Shown here: positions 30,509-38,757 of the stretch, piece after piece
Layout of the letters: the number at the start of each line of letters is the position of its first letter
How positions within the stretch are numbered: position 1 is the first letter of the stretch
Origin: Oscillospiraceae bacterium
Lineage (GTDB): Bacteria; Bacillota; Clostridia; Oscillospirales; Oscillospiraceae
Direction: 5' to 3'
Assembly: GCA_017406005.1 (NCBI GenBank)
Contig: JAFQZI010000027.1
Coordinates: forward strand, 1-42,183
Length of the DNA stretch: 42,183 bases
Translations under genes and position numbers: made by a program
Notes under the pieces: model-generated
Told to the model about the DNA's origin: nothing
Database searches by the model: none
Seen by the model: the letters and a program-made list of their open reading frames with translations, nothing else

Positions 30509-31510
30509 ATGATCGTAGTTTTAAAGCATGGTGTATCCGCCGAAAAGGTTTCGCAACTGATTGCATGGCTTGAGGCTCTGGGGCTCAAGATCCACATTTC
30601 CAACGGAGAATTCCAGACGGTTCTCGGGCTTGTCGGCGACACGTCGTCGGTTGATATTGACCTTGTGGAGAGCCTGGAAATGGTGGACAGCGTCAAACGC
30701 GTCACGGAACCGTTTAAGATGTGCAACCGGAAATTTCACCCCGAATCGATGGTGGTGGAAGTCGGCGATGTAAAAATCGGCGCGGGCAATTTCGTGATGA
30801 TCGCAGGTCCATGCTCGGTAGAGTCCGAAGAGCAGATCGTGACGGTGGCAAAAGCGGTGAAAGCAGCCGGTGCCAGCATGATGCGTGGCGGAGCTTTCAA
30901 ACCACGCACCTCCCCTTATGATTTTGCCGGCCTCAAGGCAGAAGGGTTGGAACTTCTCAAAATTGCACGCCGTGAAACCGGCCTGCCCATTGTAACGGAA
31001 CTGATGAATATCAATGACCTGCCCCTGTTTGACGATGTGGATGTGATCCAGATTGGGGCACGCAACATGCAGAACTTTGACCTTCTGCGCGAGCTCGGCC
31101 ATGTGAACAAGCCGATCCTCCTCAAGCGCGGGCTGGCAAACACCCTGAAAGAACTGCTGATGAGCGCAGAATACATCATGGCAAATGGCAATGAGCGCGT
31201 TATGCTCTGCGAGCGCGGGATCCGCACTTTCTCCGACTATACGCGCAATACGCTCGACCTCTCGGCTGTGCCGATGCTGCATGAACTGACACATCTGCCG
31301 ATTATTGTAGATCCGAGCCATGCGACCGGCATTGCAAGGATTGTGCCCCCGATGGCGCTCGCTGCCACAGCCAGCGGAGCAGACGGCCTGATCATTGAAG
31401 TGCATAATGATCCCATCCATGCCCTCTGCGACGGGGCACAGAGCCTTCGCCCCGAAGAGTTTGCAGACCTGGCCAAAAAGGTATTCGCCATCAGGGAGGT
31501 TGTGCAATGA
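30509..31510 (+). CDS. aroF: 3-deoxy-7-phosphoheptulonate synthase (DAHP synthase, type I beta)
   Basis: A 333-residue cytosolic enzyme that condenses phosphoenolpyruvate and erythrose 4-phosphate, the first step of the shikimate pathway. Residues 1-70 form the ferredoxin-like regulatory domain of the I-beta subgroup. The barrel has [53 protein letters not shown] and EVHNDP, covering the metal and substrate sites. GAGGAGGG lies 8 bases before the ATG at 30509. It is the first structural gene after the Phe/Tyr attenuator, and its stop overlaps tyrA (ATGA). Confidence 0.96.
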   Translation: MIVVLKHGVSAEKVSQLIAWLEALGLKIHISNGEFQTVLGLVGDTSSVDIDLVESLEMVDSVKRVTEPFKMCNRKFHPESMVVEVGDVKIGAGNFVMIAGPCSVESEEQIVTVAKAVKAAGASMMRGGAFKPRTSPYDFAGLKAEGLELLKIARRETGLPIVTELMNINDLPLFDDVDVIQIGARNMQNFDLLRELGHVNKPILLKRGLANTLKELLMSAEYIMANGNERVMLCERGIRTFSDYTRNTLDLSAVPMLHELTHLPIIVDPSHATGIARIVPPMALAATASGADGLIIEVHNDPIHALCDGAQSLRPEEFADLAKKVFAIREVVQ

Positions 31511-32349
31511 AAACCGGAACTGTCGGAATTGTGGGTCTGGGCCTGATCGGCGGAAGCTTTGCTAAAGCCTATCATGTGGCCGGCTGGAAAGTGCTTGCCA
31601 GCAACCGTACCGAACGCGTGCTGGAATTTGCCAAAATCGGCGGCGATGTGGATGACACTCTCACCAATGACAACATCGGAACCTGTGACCTTGTACTGCT
31701 GACGATCTTCCCTGAGGCGTCGATCCAGGCACTGAAGGGATTTGCGCCGTATATCGGGAAAAAGCCCCTGGTGATGGATTGCTGCGGTACCAAGCGGGTG
31801 GTCTGCGAAGCCGCCTTCCCGATGGCGGAAGAATACGGCTTCACCTTTGTCGGCGGGCACCCGATGGCAGGCACGCAGTATTCCGGATACAAGTATTCCC
31901 TGGTCGACATGTACAGAGACCAGCCGATGGTAATTGTGCCTCCCCGATTCGATGATATCTTTCTGCTTGACCGGGTGAAAGAGCTGCTTTCACCGGCAGG
32001 CTTTTCCCACTTCTCCGTGACGACTGCCGAAGCGCACGACAGGATGATCGCCTTTACTTCCCAGCTTGCCCATGTAGTTTCGTCCTCGTATGTCAAAAGC
32101 CCGACTGCCAGACAACACCACGGATTCTCTGCCGGGAGCTACAAGGATCTCACACGTGTGGCAAGGCTGAACCCTACGATGTGGGCAGAGCTGTTTCTGG
32201 AGAACAAGGATAACCTGATTTATGAGGTAGACACGCTGATTTCGCACCTCGCTGCCGTGCGGGACGCTATGGAAGAGAATGACAAGGAAAAGCTGATTGA
32301 TCTGCTGGAAGAAGGCAGACGGATCAAAGTGGAGATTGACGGAAGATGA
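31507..32349 (+). CDS. tyrA: Prephenate dehydrogenase
   Basis: A 280-residue enzyme that oxidises prephenate to 4-hydroxyphenylpyruvate for tyrosine synthesis. [17 protein letters not shown] is the NAD(P) fold, [13 protein letters not shown] the substrate motif with catalytic His, and [14 protein letters not shown] plus [19 protein letters not shown] follow in the helical domain. There is no C-terminal ACT domain, so feedback inhibition by Tyr may be weaker and the leader peptide may carry the regulation. The start overlaps the aroF stop, and the stop overlaps the aroB start. Confidence 0.95.
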   Translation: MKTGTVGIVGLGLIGGSFAKAYHVAGWKVLASNRTERVLEFAKIGGDVDDTLTNDNIGTCDLVLLTIFPEASIQALKGFAPYIGKKPLVMDCCGTKRVVCEAAFPMAEEYGFTFVGGHPMAGTQYSGYKYSLVDMYRDQPMVIVPPRFDDIFLLDRVKELLSPAGFSHFSVTTAEAHDRMIAFTSQLAHVVSSSYVKSPTARQHHGFSAGSYKDLTRVARLNPTMWAELFLENKDNLIYEVDTLISHLAAVRDAMEENDKEKLIDLLEEGRRIKVEIDGR

Positions 32350-33395
32350 GATGCGTACCGGTAAATGCCCCCTCCGGGCAGTATCAGGTGAAGATCGGCG
32401 CCGGGCTGCTGCCTTCTGTCGGAAGAGAAGTTACAGCATGCACCAAAGCCAGACGCTGTGCCGTGGTTGCAGGGGAAAACGTCTTCCCTCTTTACGGTGA
32501 AACCGTTCTGGAAAGCCTCCGCAGTGCCGGGCTGGAAGCCATGCCGATGGTCATCCCTGCGGGAGAGCAGACCAAGTGCCTTCAGCGCTACGGAGAACTG
32601 CTCACCTTCCTGGCGGAAAACCGTTTTACCCGCAGCGACTGTATTGTGGCACTCGGCGGAGGTGTAACGGGAGATCTCTCCGGCTTCACGGCAGCAACCT
32701 ATCAGCGGGGTATCCCGTATGTGCAGGTGCCGACGACACTTCTGGCAGCCGTGGATTCCTCCGTGGGAGGTAAAACGGCCATTGACCTGCCGCAGGGAAA
32801 AAACCAGGTGGGAGCGTTCTACCAACCTGCGCTCGTTCTTTGCGACACGGATACCCTATCCACGCTCCCCGAACGGGAACTGAAGGCAGGGTATGCGGAA
32901 GTGATCAAATATGCCGTGCTTGGAGATCCGGCGCTGTTTAAAACGCTGCAACGCGGAAATGCGGATCTGCCCGCTGTTATTGAGACCTGCGTGCGCTGCA
33001 AGGCGGACATCGTTGCAGAAGACGAACAGGACCTCGGCAGGAGAAGGCTGCTGAACCTCGGCCATACCTTCGGCCATGCAGTGGAAAGCAGAAGTGCCTA
33101 TTCCCTGCTTCACGGGGAAGCTGTTGCCATTGGGATGGCAATGATCTGCCGGGCCGCGGAGAAAAACGGGATGCTCTCCGCTTCCGACCGGGATGCCGTG
33201 ATCAGCCTGCTCCATGCAACCGGCCTGCCGACGGAAACGGACTTTTCTGCCGTAGAACTGTATGACACACTGCTGCTGGACAAGAAGTATTCGGGCGGAA
33301 AGCTGCATTTGATCGTCCCCTGTGCCATTGGGGAATGCAGGATCGTTCCTGTCTCTCCGGACGAACTGCGCGGATGGCTGGAGAAAGGGTTTTGA
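32346..33395 (+). CDS. aroB: 3-dehydroquinate synthase
   Basis: A 349-residue NAD- and zinc-dependent enzyme that makes 3-dehydroquinate from DAHP. VALGGGVTGDLSGFTAATY, VPTTLLAAVDSSVGGKTAID and GKNQVGAFYQP form the NAD and phosphate sites. LNLGHTFGHAVE and LLHGEAVAIGM supply zinc His residues. Length is normal. It starts in an ATGA overlap with tyrA. A half-copy-like palindrome (33400-33407) lies directly after the stop, in the only real gap (61 bases) of the operon. Confidence 0.96.
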   Translation: MRCVPVNAPSGQYQVKIGAGLLPSVGREVTACTKARRCAVVAGENVFPLYGETVLESLRSAGLEAMPMVIPAGEQTKCLQRYGELLTFLAENRFTRSDCIVALGGGVTGDLSGFTAATYQRGIPYVQVPTTLLAAVDSSVGGKTAIDLPQGKNQVGAFYQPALVLCDTDTLSTLPERELKAGYAEVIKYAVLGDPALFKTLQRGNADLPAVIETCVRCKADIVAEDEQDLGRRRLLNLGHTFGHAVESRSAYSLLHGEAVAIGMAMICRAAEKNGMLSASDRDAVISLLHATGLPTETDFSAVELYDTLLLDKKYSGGKLHLIVPCAIGECRIVPVSPDELRGWLEKGF

Positions 33396-33399
33396 GAGT

Positions 33400-33407
33400 C
33401 GCGAGCT
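33400..33407 (+). repeat. Half-site of the dispersed palindrome (GTCGCGAGC end)
   Basis: GAGAGTCGCGAGCTCT right after the aroB stop contains the TCGCGAGC right arm seen in copies A-C, but no left arm. It may be a decayed copy. Confidence 0.35.
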
Positions 33408-33456
33408 CTAAAGAGGGAAAAATATAGACTGGATTACTGTTGTAGGGTGAAGTATT

Positions 33457-34716
33457 ATGGCGATTAAAATTATTCCTCCCGGAAAACGGATGGGGACGGT
33501 GAAGATTCCGTCTTCCAAGTCGGTTGTGCATCGGCTGCTGATCTGCGCCGCTTTGGGAAGCAGCCCCGTACGCATCGGCTTTGACGGGCTGTCGAAGGAT
33601 ATCGCCGCCACGGCTTCCTGTCTGCAGGCACTGGGAACGGGGATTACTGTGGAAAAATCCGCCATCACTGTGCAGCCGAACAGCATTGCAGCAGGAGACG
33701 TGCTTCTCCCCTGCGGAGAAAGCGGTTCCACCCTGCGATTTCTCCTGCCGGTAGCCGGCGTGCTGGGAGCGAAGGGCTGCTTTCATATGGAAGGCCGCCT
33801 CCCGGAGCGCCCGATGCACCCTTTTGAGGAGCTTCTGCGGCTGCATGGGATGGAGGTAACCAGGGAAGGTTCTGCCCTGCATTTCGGTGGAAAGCTTCGC
33901 AGCGGAGACTATCCTCTCGCAGGGGATATCTCGTCCCAGTACTTTTCCGGGCTTCTGATGGCGCTTCCTCTTGCGGAGGGAGGCAGCCGAGTCCTGCCGG
34001 AAGGCAGGCTGGAATCCGAAGGATATATCCAAATGACGGAGGATGCTCTTGCGCTCGCAGGCATCAAGTTTTCCAAACCGGCAGAAACAGCCTGGGAGAT
34101 CCCGGGCAGGCAGCAGTTTGCACTCCCCTCTTCGCTCTCCGCAGAGGGTGACTGGTCCAACGCGGCTTTCTTCCTCTGTATGGGGGCGCTTTCGGAAAAA
34201 GGCGTTTCCGTCTGCGGGCTGAACCCCTCTTCTTCGCAGGGAGACCGGGCAGTCCTTGAGATTCTGCGCTGCTTCGGGGCAGAGATCATCGAATCTTCTT
34301 CGGAAGCGGGAGTTGTGACTGCCCGGCGCGGAGCACTTCGCCCCACCGTGATCGACGCCTCTTCCGTGCCGGACCTGGTGCCTGTGCTGGCTATCCTCTC
34401 CTGCGGAGCCGTCGGAGAGACGCGGATCACCCATGCGCAAAGACTCCGCATGAAGGAATCCGACCGGCTTGCAGCAACGGCAAAACTGATCTCCGATCTC
34501 GGAGGAAACGCCGAAGAGCTGCCTGACGGGCTGGTCATTCACGGCACGGGTTCGCTTCTCGGCGGTATGGCAGAAACCTGCAACGACCACCGCATCGCCA
34601 TGAGTGCAGCTGTAGCTGCCTGTCTCTGCCGGGAACCGGTGACCGTGCAGGGAGCACAATGTGTGGAAAAATCCTATCCCGCTTTCTGGGATGATTTTGA
34701 GAGGTGTACAGGATGA
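33457..34716 (+). CDS. aroA: 3-phosphoshikimate 1-carboxyvinyltransferase (EPSP synthase)
   Basis: A 419-residue enzyme that adds the enolpyruvyl group to shikimate 3-phosphate. SSKSVVHRLLICAALG, CGESGSTLRFLLPVAG, GRLPERPMHPFEELL and SSQYFSGLLMALPLAEG are the substrate-binding loops. ESDRLAATA and CNDHRIAMSAAVAAC lie in the C-terminal half. The CGESGSTLRF loop keeps the residues common in sensitive enzymes, though class cannot be settled by eye. An AGGGTGAAG region precedes the ATG. Its stop overlaps aroC. Confidence 0.96.
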   Translation: MAIKIIPPGKRMGTVKIPSSKSVVHRLLICAALGSSPVRIGFDGLSKDIAATASCLQALGTGITVEKSAITVQPNSIAAGDVLLPCGESGSTLRFLLPVAGVLGAKGCFHMEGRLPERPMHPFEELLRLHGMEVTREGSALHFGGKLRSGDYPLAGDISSQYFSGLLMALPLAEGGSRVLPEGRLESEGYIQMTEDALALAGIKFSKPAETAWEIPGRQQFALPSSLSAEGDWSNAAFFLCMGALSEKGVSVCGLNPSSSQGDRAVLEILRCFGAEIIESSSEAGVVTARRGALRPTVIDASSVPDLVPVLAILSCGAVGETRITHAQRLRMKESDRLAATAKLISDLGGNAEELPDGLVIHGTGSLLGGMAETCNDHRIAMSAAVAACLCREPVTVQGAQCVEKSYPAFWDDFERCTG

Positions 34717-35783
34717 GCAGTACCTTTATCGGTCGCAGCCTTCGGCTTTCGATTTTCGGGCAGAGCCATTCCGAAGCCATCGGCATGACGCTGGACGGCC
34801 TGCCTGCAGGCATCCCGGTGGACAGAGACGCGCTGCAGGTCTTTCTGAACCGGCGTGCCCCGGGCCGGGCAAAATGGTCAACATCGCGCCGGGAGGAGGA
34901 TAAACCGGAGTTCCTGTGCGGGCTGAAGGATGACTGCACCTGCGGAGCTCCGCTCACAGCCGTTATCCGCAATACCAACATAAGAAGTGCGGACTACTCT
35001 GCGCTCAAGGTTCTGCCGAGGCCGGGCCATGCGGATTATACCGCCGAGCAGAAGTACGGCGGATATCAGGACTACAGCGGGGGCGGGCACTTTTCCGGCC
35101 GGCTGACGGCACCGCTGTGCATTGCCGGCGGCATTCTCCTGCAGGAGCTGGACCGGCACGGCATCACGGTTGATGCGAGAATATGCTCGGTTGCAGGCAT
35201 ACGCGATGAAAGCCCGTTTCTCTCCCCTGTGAAAGACAAGGCTTTTCCGGTTTCCGATGATGAGATCGGAGAGCGCATGCAGCAGGCCATTGAAGAAGCC
35301 CGTACGGAAGGAGACTCCGTCGGAGGGGTAGTCGAATGCGTCATACGCGGTCTCCCCTGCGGAATCGGCGATCCGCTTTTTGACGGGCTGGAGAACCAGA
35401 TTGCACGGCTCATCTTTGCGGTGCCGGCCGTAAAGGGCATTGAATTCGGTGCCGGATTTTCGTCTGCCGAGATGCGAGGCAGCGAGAATAACGATCCTTT
35501 CTGCGTCAGAAACGGCAAAGTGGAAACTGTGACCAACCATTGCGGCGGAATTCTCGGCGGCATTTCGAACGGGATGCCCGTGCTATTCCGTGCAGCTTTT
35601 AAACCGACACCTTCAATTGCAAAACCGCAGCAGACCGTCAATCTCCGGACAATGGAAGAGGAAACGCTTTGCATTACCGGCCGCCATGATCCCTGCATCG
35701 TTCCGCGGGCAGTGCCCGTTGTGGAAGCCGCTGCAGCAGTGGCAGTTTATGATCTGATTCTGGGGGAACAGCTATGGAATTAA
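34713..35783 (+). CDS. aroC: Chorismate synthase
   Basis: A 356-residue FMN-dependent enzyme that converts EPSP to chorismate. IFGQSHSEAIGMTLDGLPAG, RPGHADYTAEQKYGGYQDYS, GGHFSGRLTAPLCIAGGI and RHDPCIVPRAVPVVEA are conserved. The ATG at 34713 overlaps the aroA stop (ATGA) and has GAGAGG 8 bases upstream; a GTG at 34704 in frame is less likely. The 3' end overlaps pheA by 10 bases. It needs reduced FMN, which links this pathway loosely with the nearby riboflavin uptake gene. Confidence 0.96.
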   Translation: MSSTFIGRSLRLSIFGQSHSEAIGMTLDGLPAGIPVDRDALQVFLNRRAPGRAKWSTSRREEDKPEFLCGLKDDCTCGAPLTAVIRNTNIRSADYSALKVLPRPGHADYTAEQKYGGYQDYSGGGHFSGRLTAPLCIAGGILLQELDRHGITVDARICSVAGIRDESPFLSPVKDKAFPVSDDEIGERMQQAIEEARTEGDSVGGVVECVIRGLPCGIGDPLFDGLENQIARLIFAVPAVKGIEFGAGFSSAEMRGSENNDPFCVRNGKVETVTNHCGGILGGISNGMPVLFRAAFKPTPSIAKPQQTVNLRTMEEETLCITGRHDPCIVPRAVPVVEAAAAVAVYDLILGEQLWN

Positions 35784-36916
35784 AGAACTATCGCGACCAG
35801 CTTGACCGGATTGACAGCCAGATCCTCTCTCTCTTTTCGGAGCGCATGGCTATCTCCGGAGAAATTGCTCAGTGGAAACAGGAAAACGGCATGCCCGTGC
35901 TGGATGTGAGGCGTGAAAAGGAAAAGCTCCGCACAATGGAAGAGAAGAGCCCGGAAGATCTCGGAGAATATTCGGTATCCCTCTTTTCCCTGATCATGGA
36001 GCTTTCCCGCAGCTATCAGAACCGGATTCTCCATCCTGCCAGCCCGGAGACCGCTGCAATTGAAAAAGCGCTGAAAGAAACGCCTCAGCTCTTCCCGGAG
36101 ACAGCGTTTGTCGCCTGCCAGGGGGTGGAAGGGGCGTATTCCGGAATCGCCTGTGAAAAGCTCTTCAAGCGGCCGAACATTTTTTATTTTTCGACTTTTG
36201 ACGCGGTTTTCTCCGCCATTGAAAAGGGGCTTTGCCGATACGGTGTCATCCCGGTGGAAAATAGCACGGCTGGCACGGTCAACGCGGTTTATGACCTGAT
36301 GCGGAAGCACGACTTTCGCATTGTGCGTTCGGTGCGCGTAAAGGTTGACCACAACCTGCTCGTACGCCCCGGCACAAAGCTCGAGGATATCCGTGAAATC
36401 TATTCCCATGCGCAGGCTATTGCGCAGTGCTCTGCTTTTGTGCAGAGCCTGCCGAACGTCAAGGTTATCCCCTGTGAAAACACGGCAACTGCGGCTAAGA
36501 TGGTTGCCGAGTCGAACGACCCGGGCATCGCCGCACTTTCCTCTCGCGCATGCAGCAAGCTGTACAATCTGGAAATCCTGAAAGCTGACGTGCAGGATTC
36601 CGGCAACAACCACACGCGTTTTATCTGCATTTCCAAGGATCTGGAAATCTATCCGGGAGCCGACCGCACCAGTTTGATGATGGTGCTTCCGCACGAGCAG
36701 GGCTCTCTATACAAACTTCTCTCCCGCTTTAATGCGCTCGGGATCAACCTAACCAAGCTGGAAAGCCGCCCGATGCCGGAAAGAAGCTTTGAATTTATGT
36801 TTTATTTCGATCTCGACACTTCCGTTTATTCTCCGCGCTTTATCCAGCTGATGGGAGAACTGGGAGACATTTCGGAAGAACACGAATATCTCGGCAGTTA
36901 CAGTGAGGTGATCTGA
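35774..36916 (+). CDS. pheA: Bifunctional chorismate mutase/prephenate dehydratase (P-protein)
   Basis: A 380-residue bifunctional enzyme that turns chorismate into prephenate and then phenylpyruvate. Residues 1-90 are an AroQ-type mutase (YRDQLDRIDSQILSLFSERM). Residues about 105-285 are the dehydratase with GVEGAYSGIACEKLF, PVENSTAGTVNAVYDLM and NNHTRFICIS, including the catalytic Thr. An ACT domain follows (about 300-375; EQGSLYKLLSRFNALGINLT, KLESRP), the site of Phe feedback. The start lies within the end of aroC. aroEK begins one base after the stop. Confidence 0.96.
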   Translation: MELKNYRDQLDRIDSQILSLFSERMAISGEIAQWKQENGMPVLDVRREKEKLRTMEEKSPEDLGEYSVSLFSLIMELSRSYQNRILHPASPETAAIEKALKETPQLFPETAFVACQGVEGAYSGIACEKLFKRPNIFYFSTFDAVFSAIEKGLCRYGVIPVENSTAGTVNAVYDLMRKHDFRIVRSVRVKVDHNLLVRPGTKLEDIREIYSHAQAIAQCSAFVQSLPNVKVIPCENTATAAKMVAESNDPGIAALSSRACSKLYNLEILKADVQDSGNNHTRFICISKDLEIYPGADRTSLMMVLPHEQGSLYKLLSRFNALGINLTKLESRPMPERSFEFMFYFDLDTSVYSPRFIQLMGELGDISEEHEYLGSYSEVI

Positions 36917-36917
36917 C

Positions 36918-38138
36918 GTGCGATGCGGACTGCTCGGAGAAAAACTCGGGCACAGCTATTCCCCTCAAATCCATGCCGAACTGGCGGATTACGAATATCT
37001 CCTCTATGAAAAAGCCCCGGAAGAAGTGGAAGAATTCGTCCTGCGGGGAGACTGGCACGGGCTGAATGTAACCATCCCTTACAAGAAAACCGTAGTGCCC
37101 TTCTGTGATGAACTCTCGGAGACGGCAGAAGTCGTAGGAAGTGTGAACACGCTTCTCCGCCGGGAGGACGGCACGATCTTCGGGGACAACACCGACGCCT
37201 TCGGCTTTGAAACACTGCTGCGGAGGACATTCCCGGCTGATCTGTCCGGAAAAAAAGCCCTGGTGCTGGGCACGGGCGGAGCTTCGGTAACGGTCTGTGC
37301 CGTGCTGAGGAAACACGGAGCAGACGTGATCTCCGTATCCCGCAGCGGTGAAAACAACTACGGCAATCTTGAACGGCATGCAGATGTATCTCTGCTTGTC
37401 AATACCACGCCGCTCGGGATGTATCCCAACAACGGTACGAAAGCCGTGGATCTGGCAGCCTTCCCCACGCTGGAAGCCGTGCTGGACGTTGTTTACAACC
37501 CGGCACGCACCGCGCTGCTGCTCCAGGCGGAGGAGCTTGGCATCCCCTGTGCAGGCGGGCTGACAATGCTCGTCGCCCAGGCAAAACGAAGCGCCGAGAT
37601 CTTCCTAGGGCGGGAACTGCCGGACAGCGAGCTTGTACGCATCACAAAACTGCTCTCACAAACCATGCAGAATATCATCCTGATCGGTATGCCGGGTTCG
37701 GGGAAATCCTGCATTGCGAATCTGCTTGCCGATCGCCTCGGCAGACCCTGCATGGAAGCCGATGCCGAACTGGAGAAGGCAGCCGGAAAATCCATCCCCG
37801 AAATCTTCGAGCAGGAGGGAGAAGCCGGATTCCGTGCAAGGGAAACCGAAATTCTTGCCGCCCTCGGCAAGCTCTCCGGCATCGTCCTTTCGACCGGAGG
37901 CGGCTGTGTGACCCGGCCGGAAAACTATCCCCTGCTGCACCAGAACGGCACCATCTTCCGGCTGGACCGCGAGCTGGACCACCTCGCCAGAGAGGGCAGA
38001 CCGCTTTCACGCAACGCAGACCTGAAGCAGATGTTTGCCGTCCGCGATCCTCTCTATGAACGTTTCGCCGACTACACCGTCGACAACAACGGCGAACCCG
38101 AACAAACCGTGCAGACCATTCTGGAGGTCCTCCAATGA
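36918..38138 (+). CDS. Shikimate dehydrogenase-shikimate kinase fusion
   Basis: A 406-residue fusion of two consecutive pathway enzymes. Residues 1-250 are AroE: MRCGLLGEKLGHSYSPQIHA, NVTIPYKKTVVPF with catalytic Lys, DNTDAFGFETLL with catalytic Asp, LGTGGASVTVCAVL for NADPH, and NTTPLGMYP. Residues about 252-406 are AroK: IILIGMPGSGKSCIANLLA (Walker A), FRARETEILAAL, LSTGGGCVTRPEN and REGRPLSRN. It reduces 3-dehydroshikimate and phosphorylates shikimate. GTG start with GAGGTG about 10 bases upstream. The stop overlaps aroQ. Domain boundary has no long linker. Confidence 0.95.
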   Translation: MRCGLLGEKLGHSYSPQIHAELADYEYLLYEKAPEEVEEFVLRGDWHGLNVTIPYKKTVVPFCDELSETAEVVGSVNTLLRREDGTIFGDNTDAFGFETLLRRTFPADLSGKKALVLGTGGASVTVCAVLRKHGADVISVSRSGENNYGNLERHADVSLLVNTTPLGMYPNNGTKAVDLAAFPTLEAVLDVVYNPARTALLLQAEELGIPCAGGLTMLVAQAKRSAEIFLGRELPDSELVRITKLLSQTMQNIILIGMPGSGKSCIANLLADRLGRPCMEADAELEKAAGKSIPEIFEQEGEAGFRARETEILAALGKLSGIVLSTGGGCVTRPENYPLLHQNGTIFRLDRELDHLAREGRPLSRNADLKQMFAVRDPLYERFADYTVDNNGEPEQTVQTILEVLQ

Positions 38139-38575
38139 AATTTCTGATCATCAACGGCCCCAACCTCAATATGCTCGGCCTCCGGGAACCGGACATTTAC
38201 GGTAAGCAGGATTTTGCCGCCCTGGAGGAATTTATCCGCGAAACCTGCCGTGCAGAGGGAGTCGAGCCGGTTCTCTTCCAGTCCAATCACGAGGGGGCCA
38301 TCGTCGATGCCATTCAGGCAGCCTACGGAGAGGTCGACGGCATCGTGATCAATCCGGCTGCCTATACGCACACCAGTGTGGCCATCCTCGATGCGCTCAA
38401 AGCTGTGAGGATCCCCGCAGTTGAGGTTCACCTCTCCGATATTTCCAAGCGTGAAAGCTTCCGGCAGATCTCCTACGCAGGCATGGCATGCATCAAAAGC
38501 TTTGTGGGCCTCGGATTTGAAGGCTACCGCCAAGCGATCCTGTACCTGAAAGAATACCTGTCCGATAAGACTTGA
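38135..38575 (+). CDS. aroQ: 3-dehydroquinate dehydratase, type II
   Basis: A 146-residue type II dehydroquinase that makes 3-dehydroshikimate by trans elimination. INGPNLNMLGLREPDIYG contains the catalytic Tyr loop, QSNHEGAIVDAIQAAY follows, NPAAYTHTSVAILDAL has the substrate Asn and His region, and EVHLSDISKRESFR supplies the catalytic His. Length is typical. It starts in an overlap with the AroEK stop and is the last gene of the operon. A long hairpin (38604-38650) follows. Confidence 0.97.
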   Translation: MKFLIINGPNLNMLGLREPDIYGKQDFAALEEFIRETCRAEGVEPVLFQSNHEGAIVDAIQAAYGEVDGIVINPAAYTHTSVAILDALKAVRIPAVEVHLSDISKRESFRQISYAGMACIKSFVGLGFEGYRQAILYLKEYLSDKT

Positions 38576-38603
38576 AGACATTGATTCACTTTTCCATTAC
38601 AGA

Positions 38604-38650
38604 GCTCGCGAAGGAGAATTAAAATCGTAGCAGTTCTCCCCTTCGCGAGC
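38604..38650 (+). repeat. Long hairpin related to the dispersed palindrome; possible aro operon end
   Basis: GCTCGCGAAGGAGAA (38604-38618) and TTCTCCCCTTCGCGAGC (38634-38650) form about 15 base pairs with a 2-base bulge. The outer GCTCGCGAAG is the same as in copies A-C, but the interior differs. There is no T-run. It lies between the convergent aro operon and aldolase gene. Confidence 0.65.
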
Positions 38651-38689
38651 AGAAAATCCTGCAGCCCGAGCGAAACATCAAAATCATTC

Positions 38690-38737
38690 CTGACAAAAAT
38701 CACCGGGAACGGCTCCGAATCGGAACTGTTCCCGGTG
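38690..38737 (-). terminator. Terminator of the class II aldolase gene
   Basis: CACCGGGAAC (38701-38710) and GTTCCCGGTG (38728-38737) form a 10-base-pair stem. On the minus strand ATTTTTGT follows. It is 21 bases past the stop codon. Confidence 0.88.
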
Positions 38738-38757
38738 TGATATTAATTGGGACAAAA

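Noticed and set aside
30379-30573. A 64-codon frame over the aro attenuator
   Set aside because: It covers the terminator stem and the aroF start in another frame; the leader peptide frame with Phe/Tyr codons is the meaningful one.
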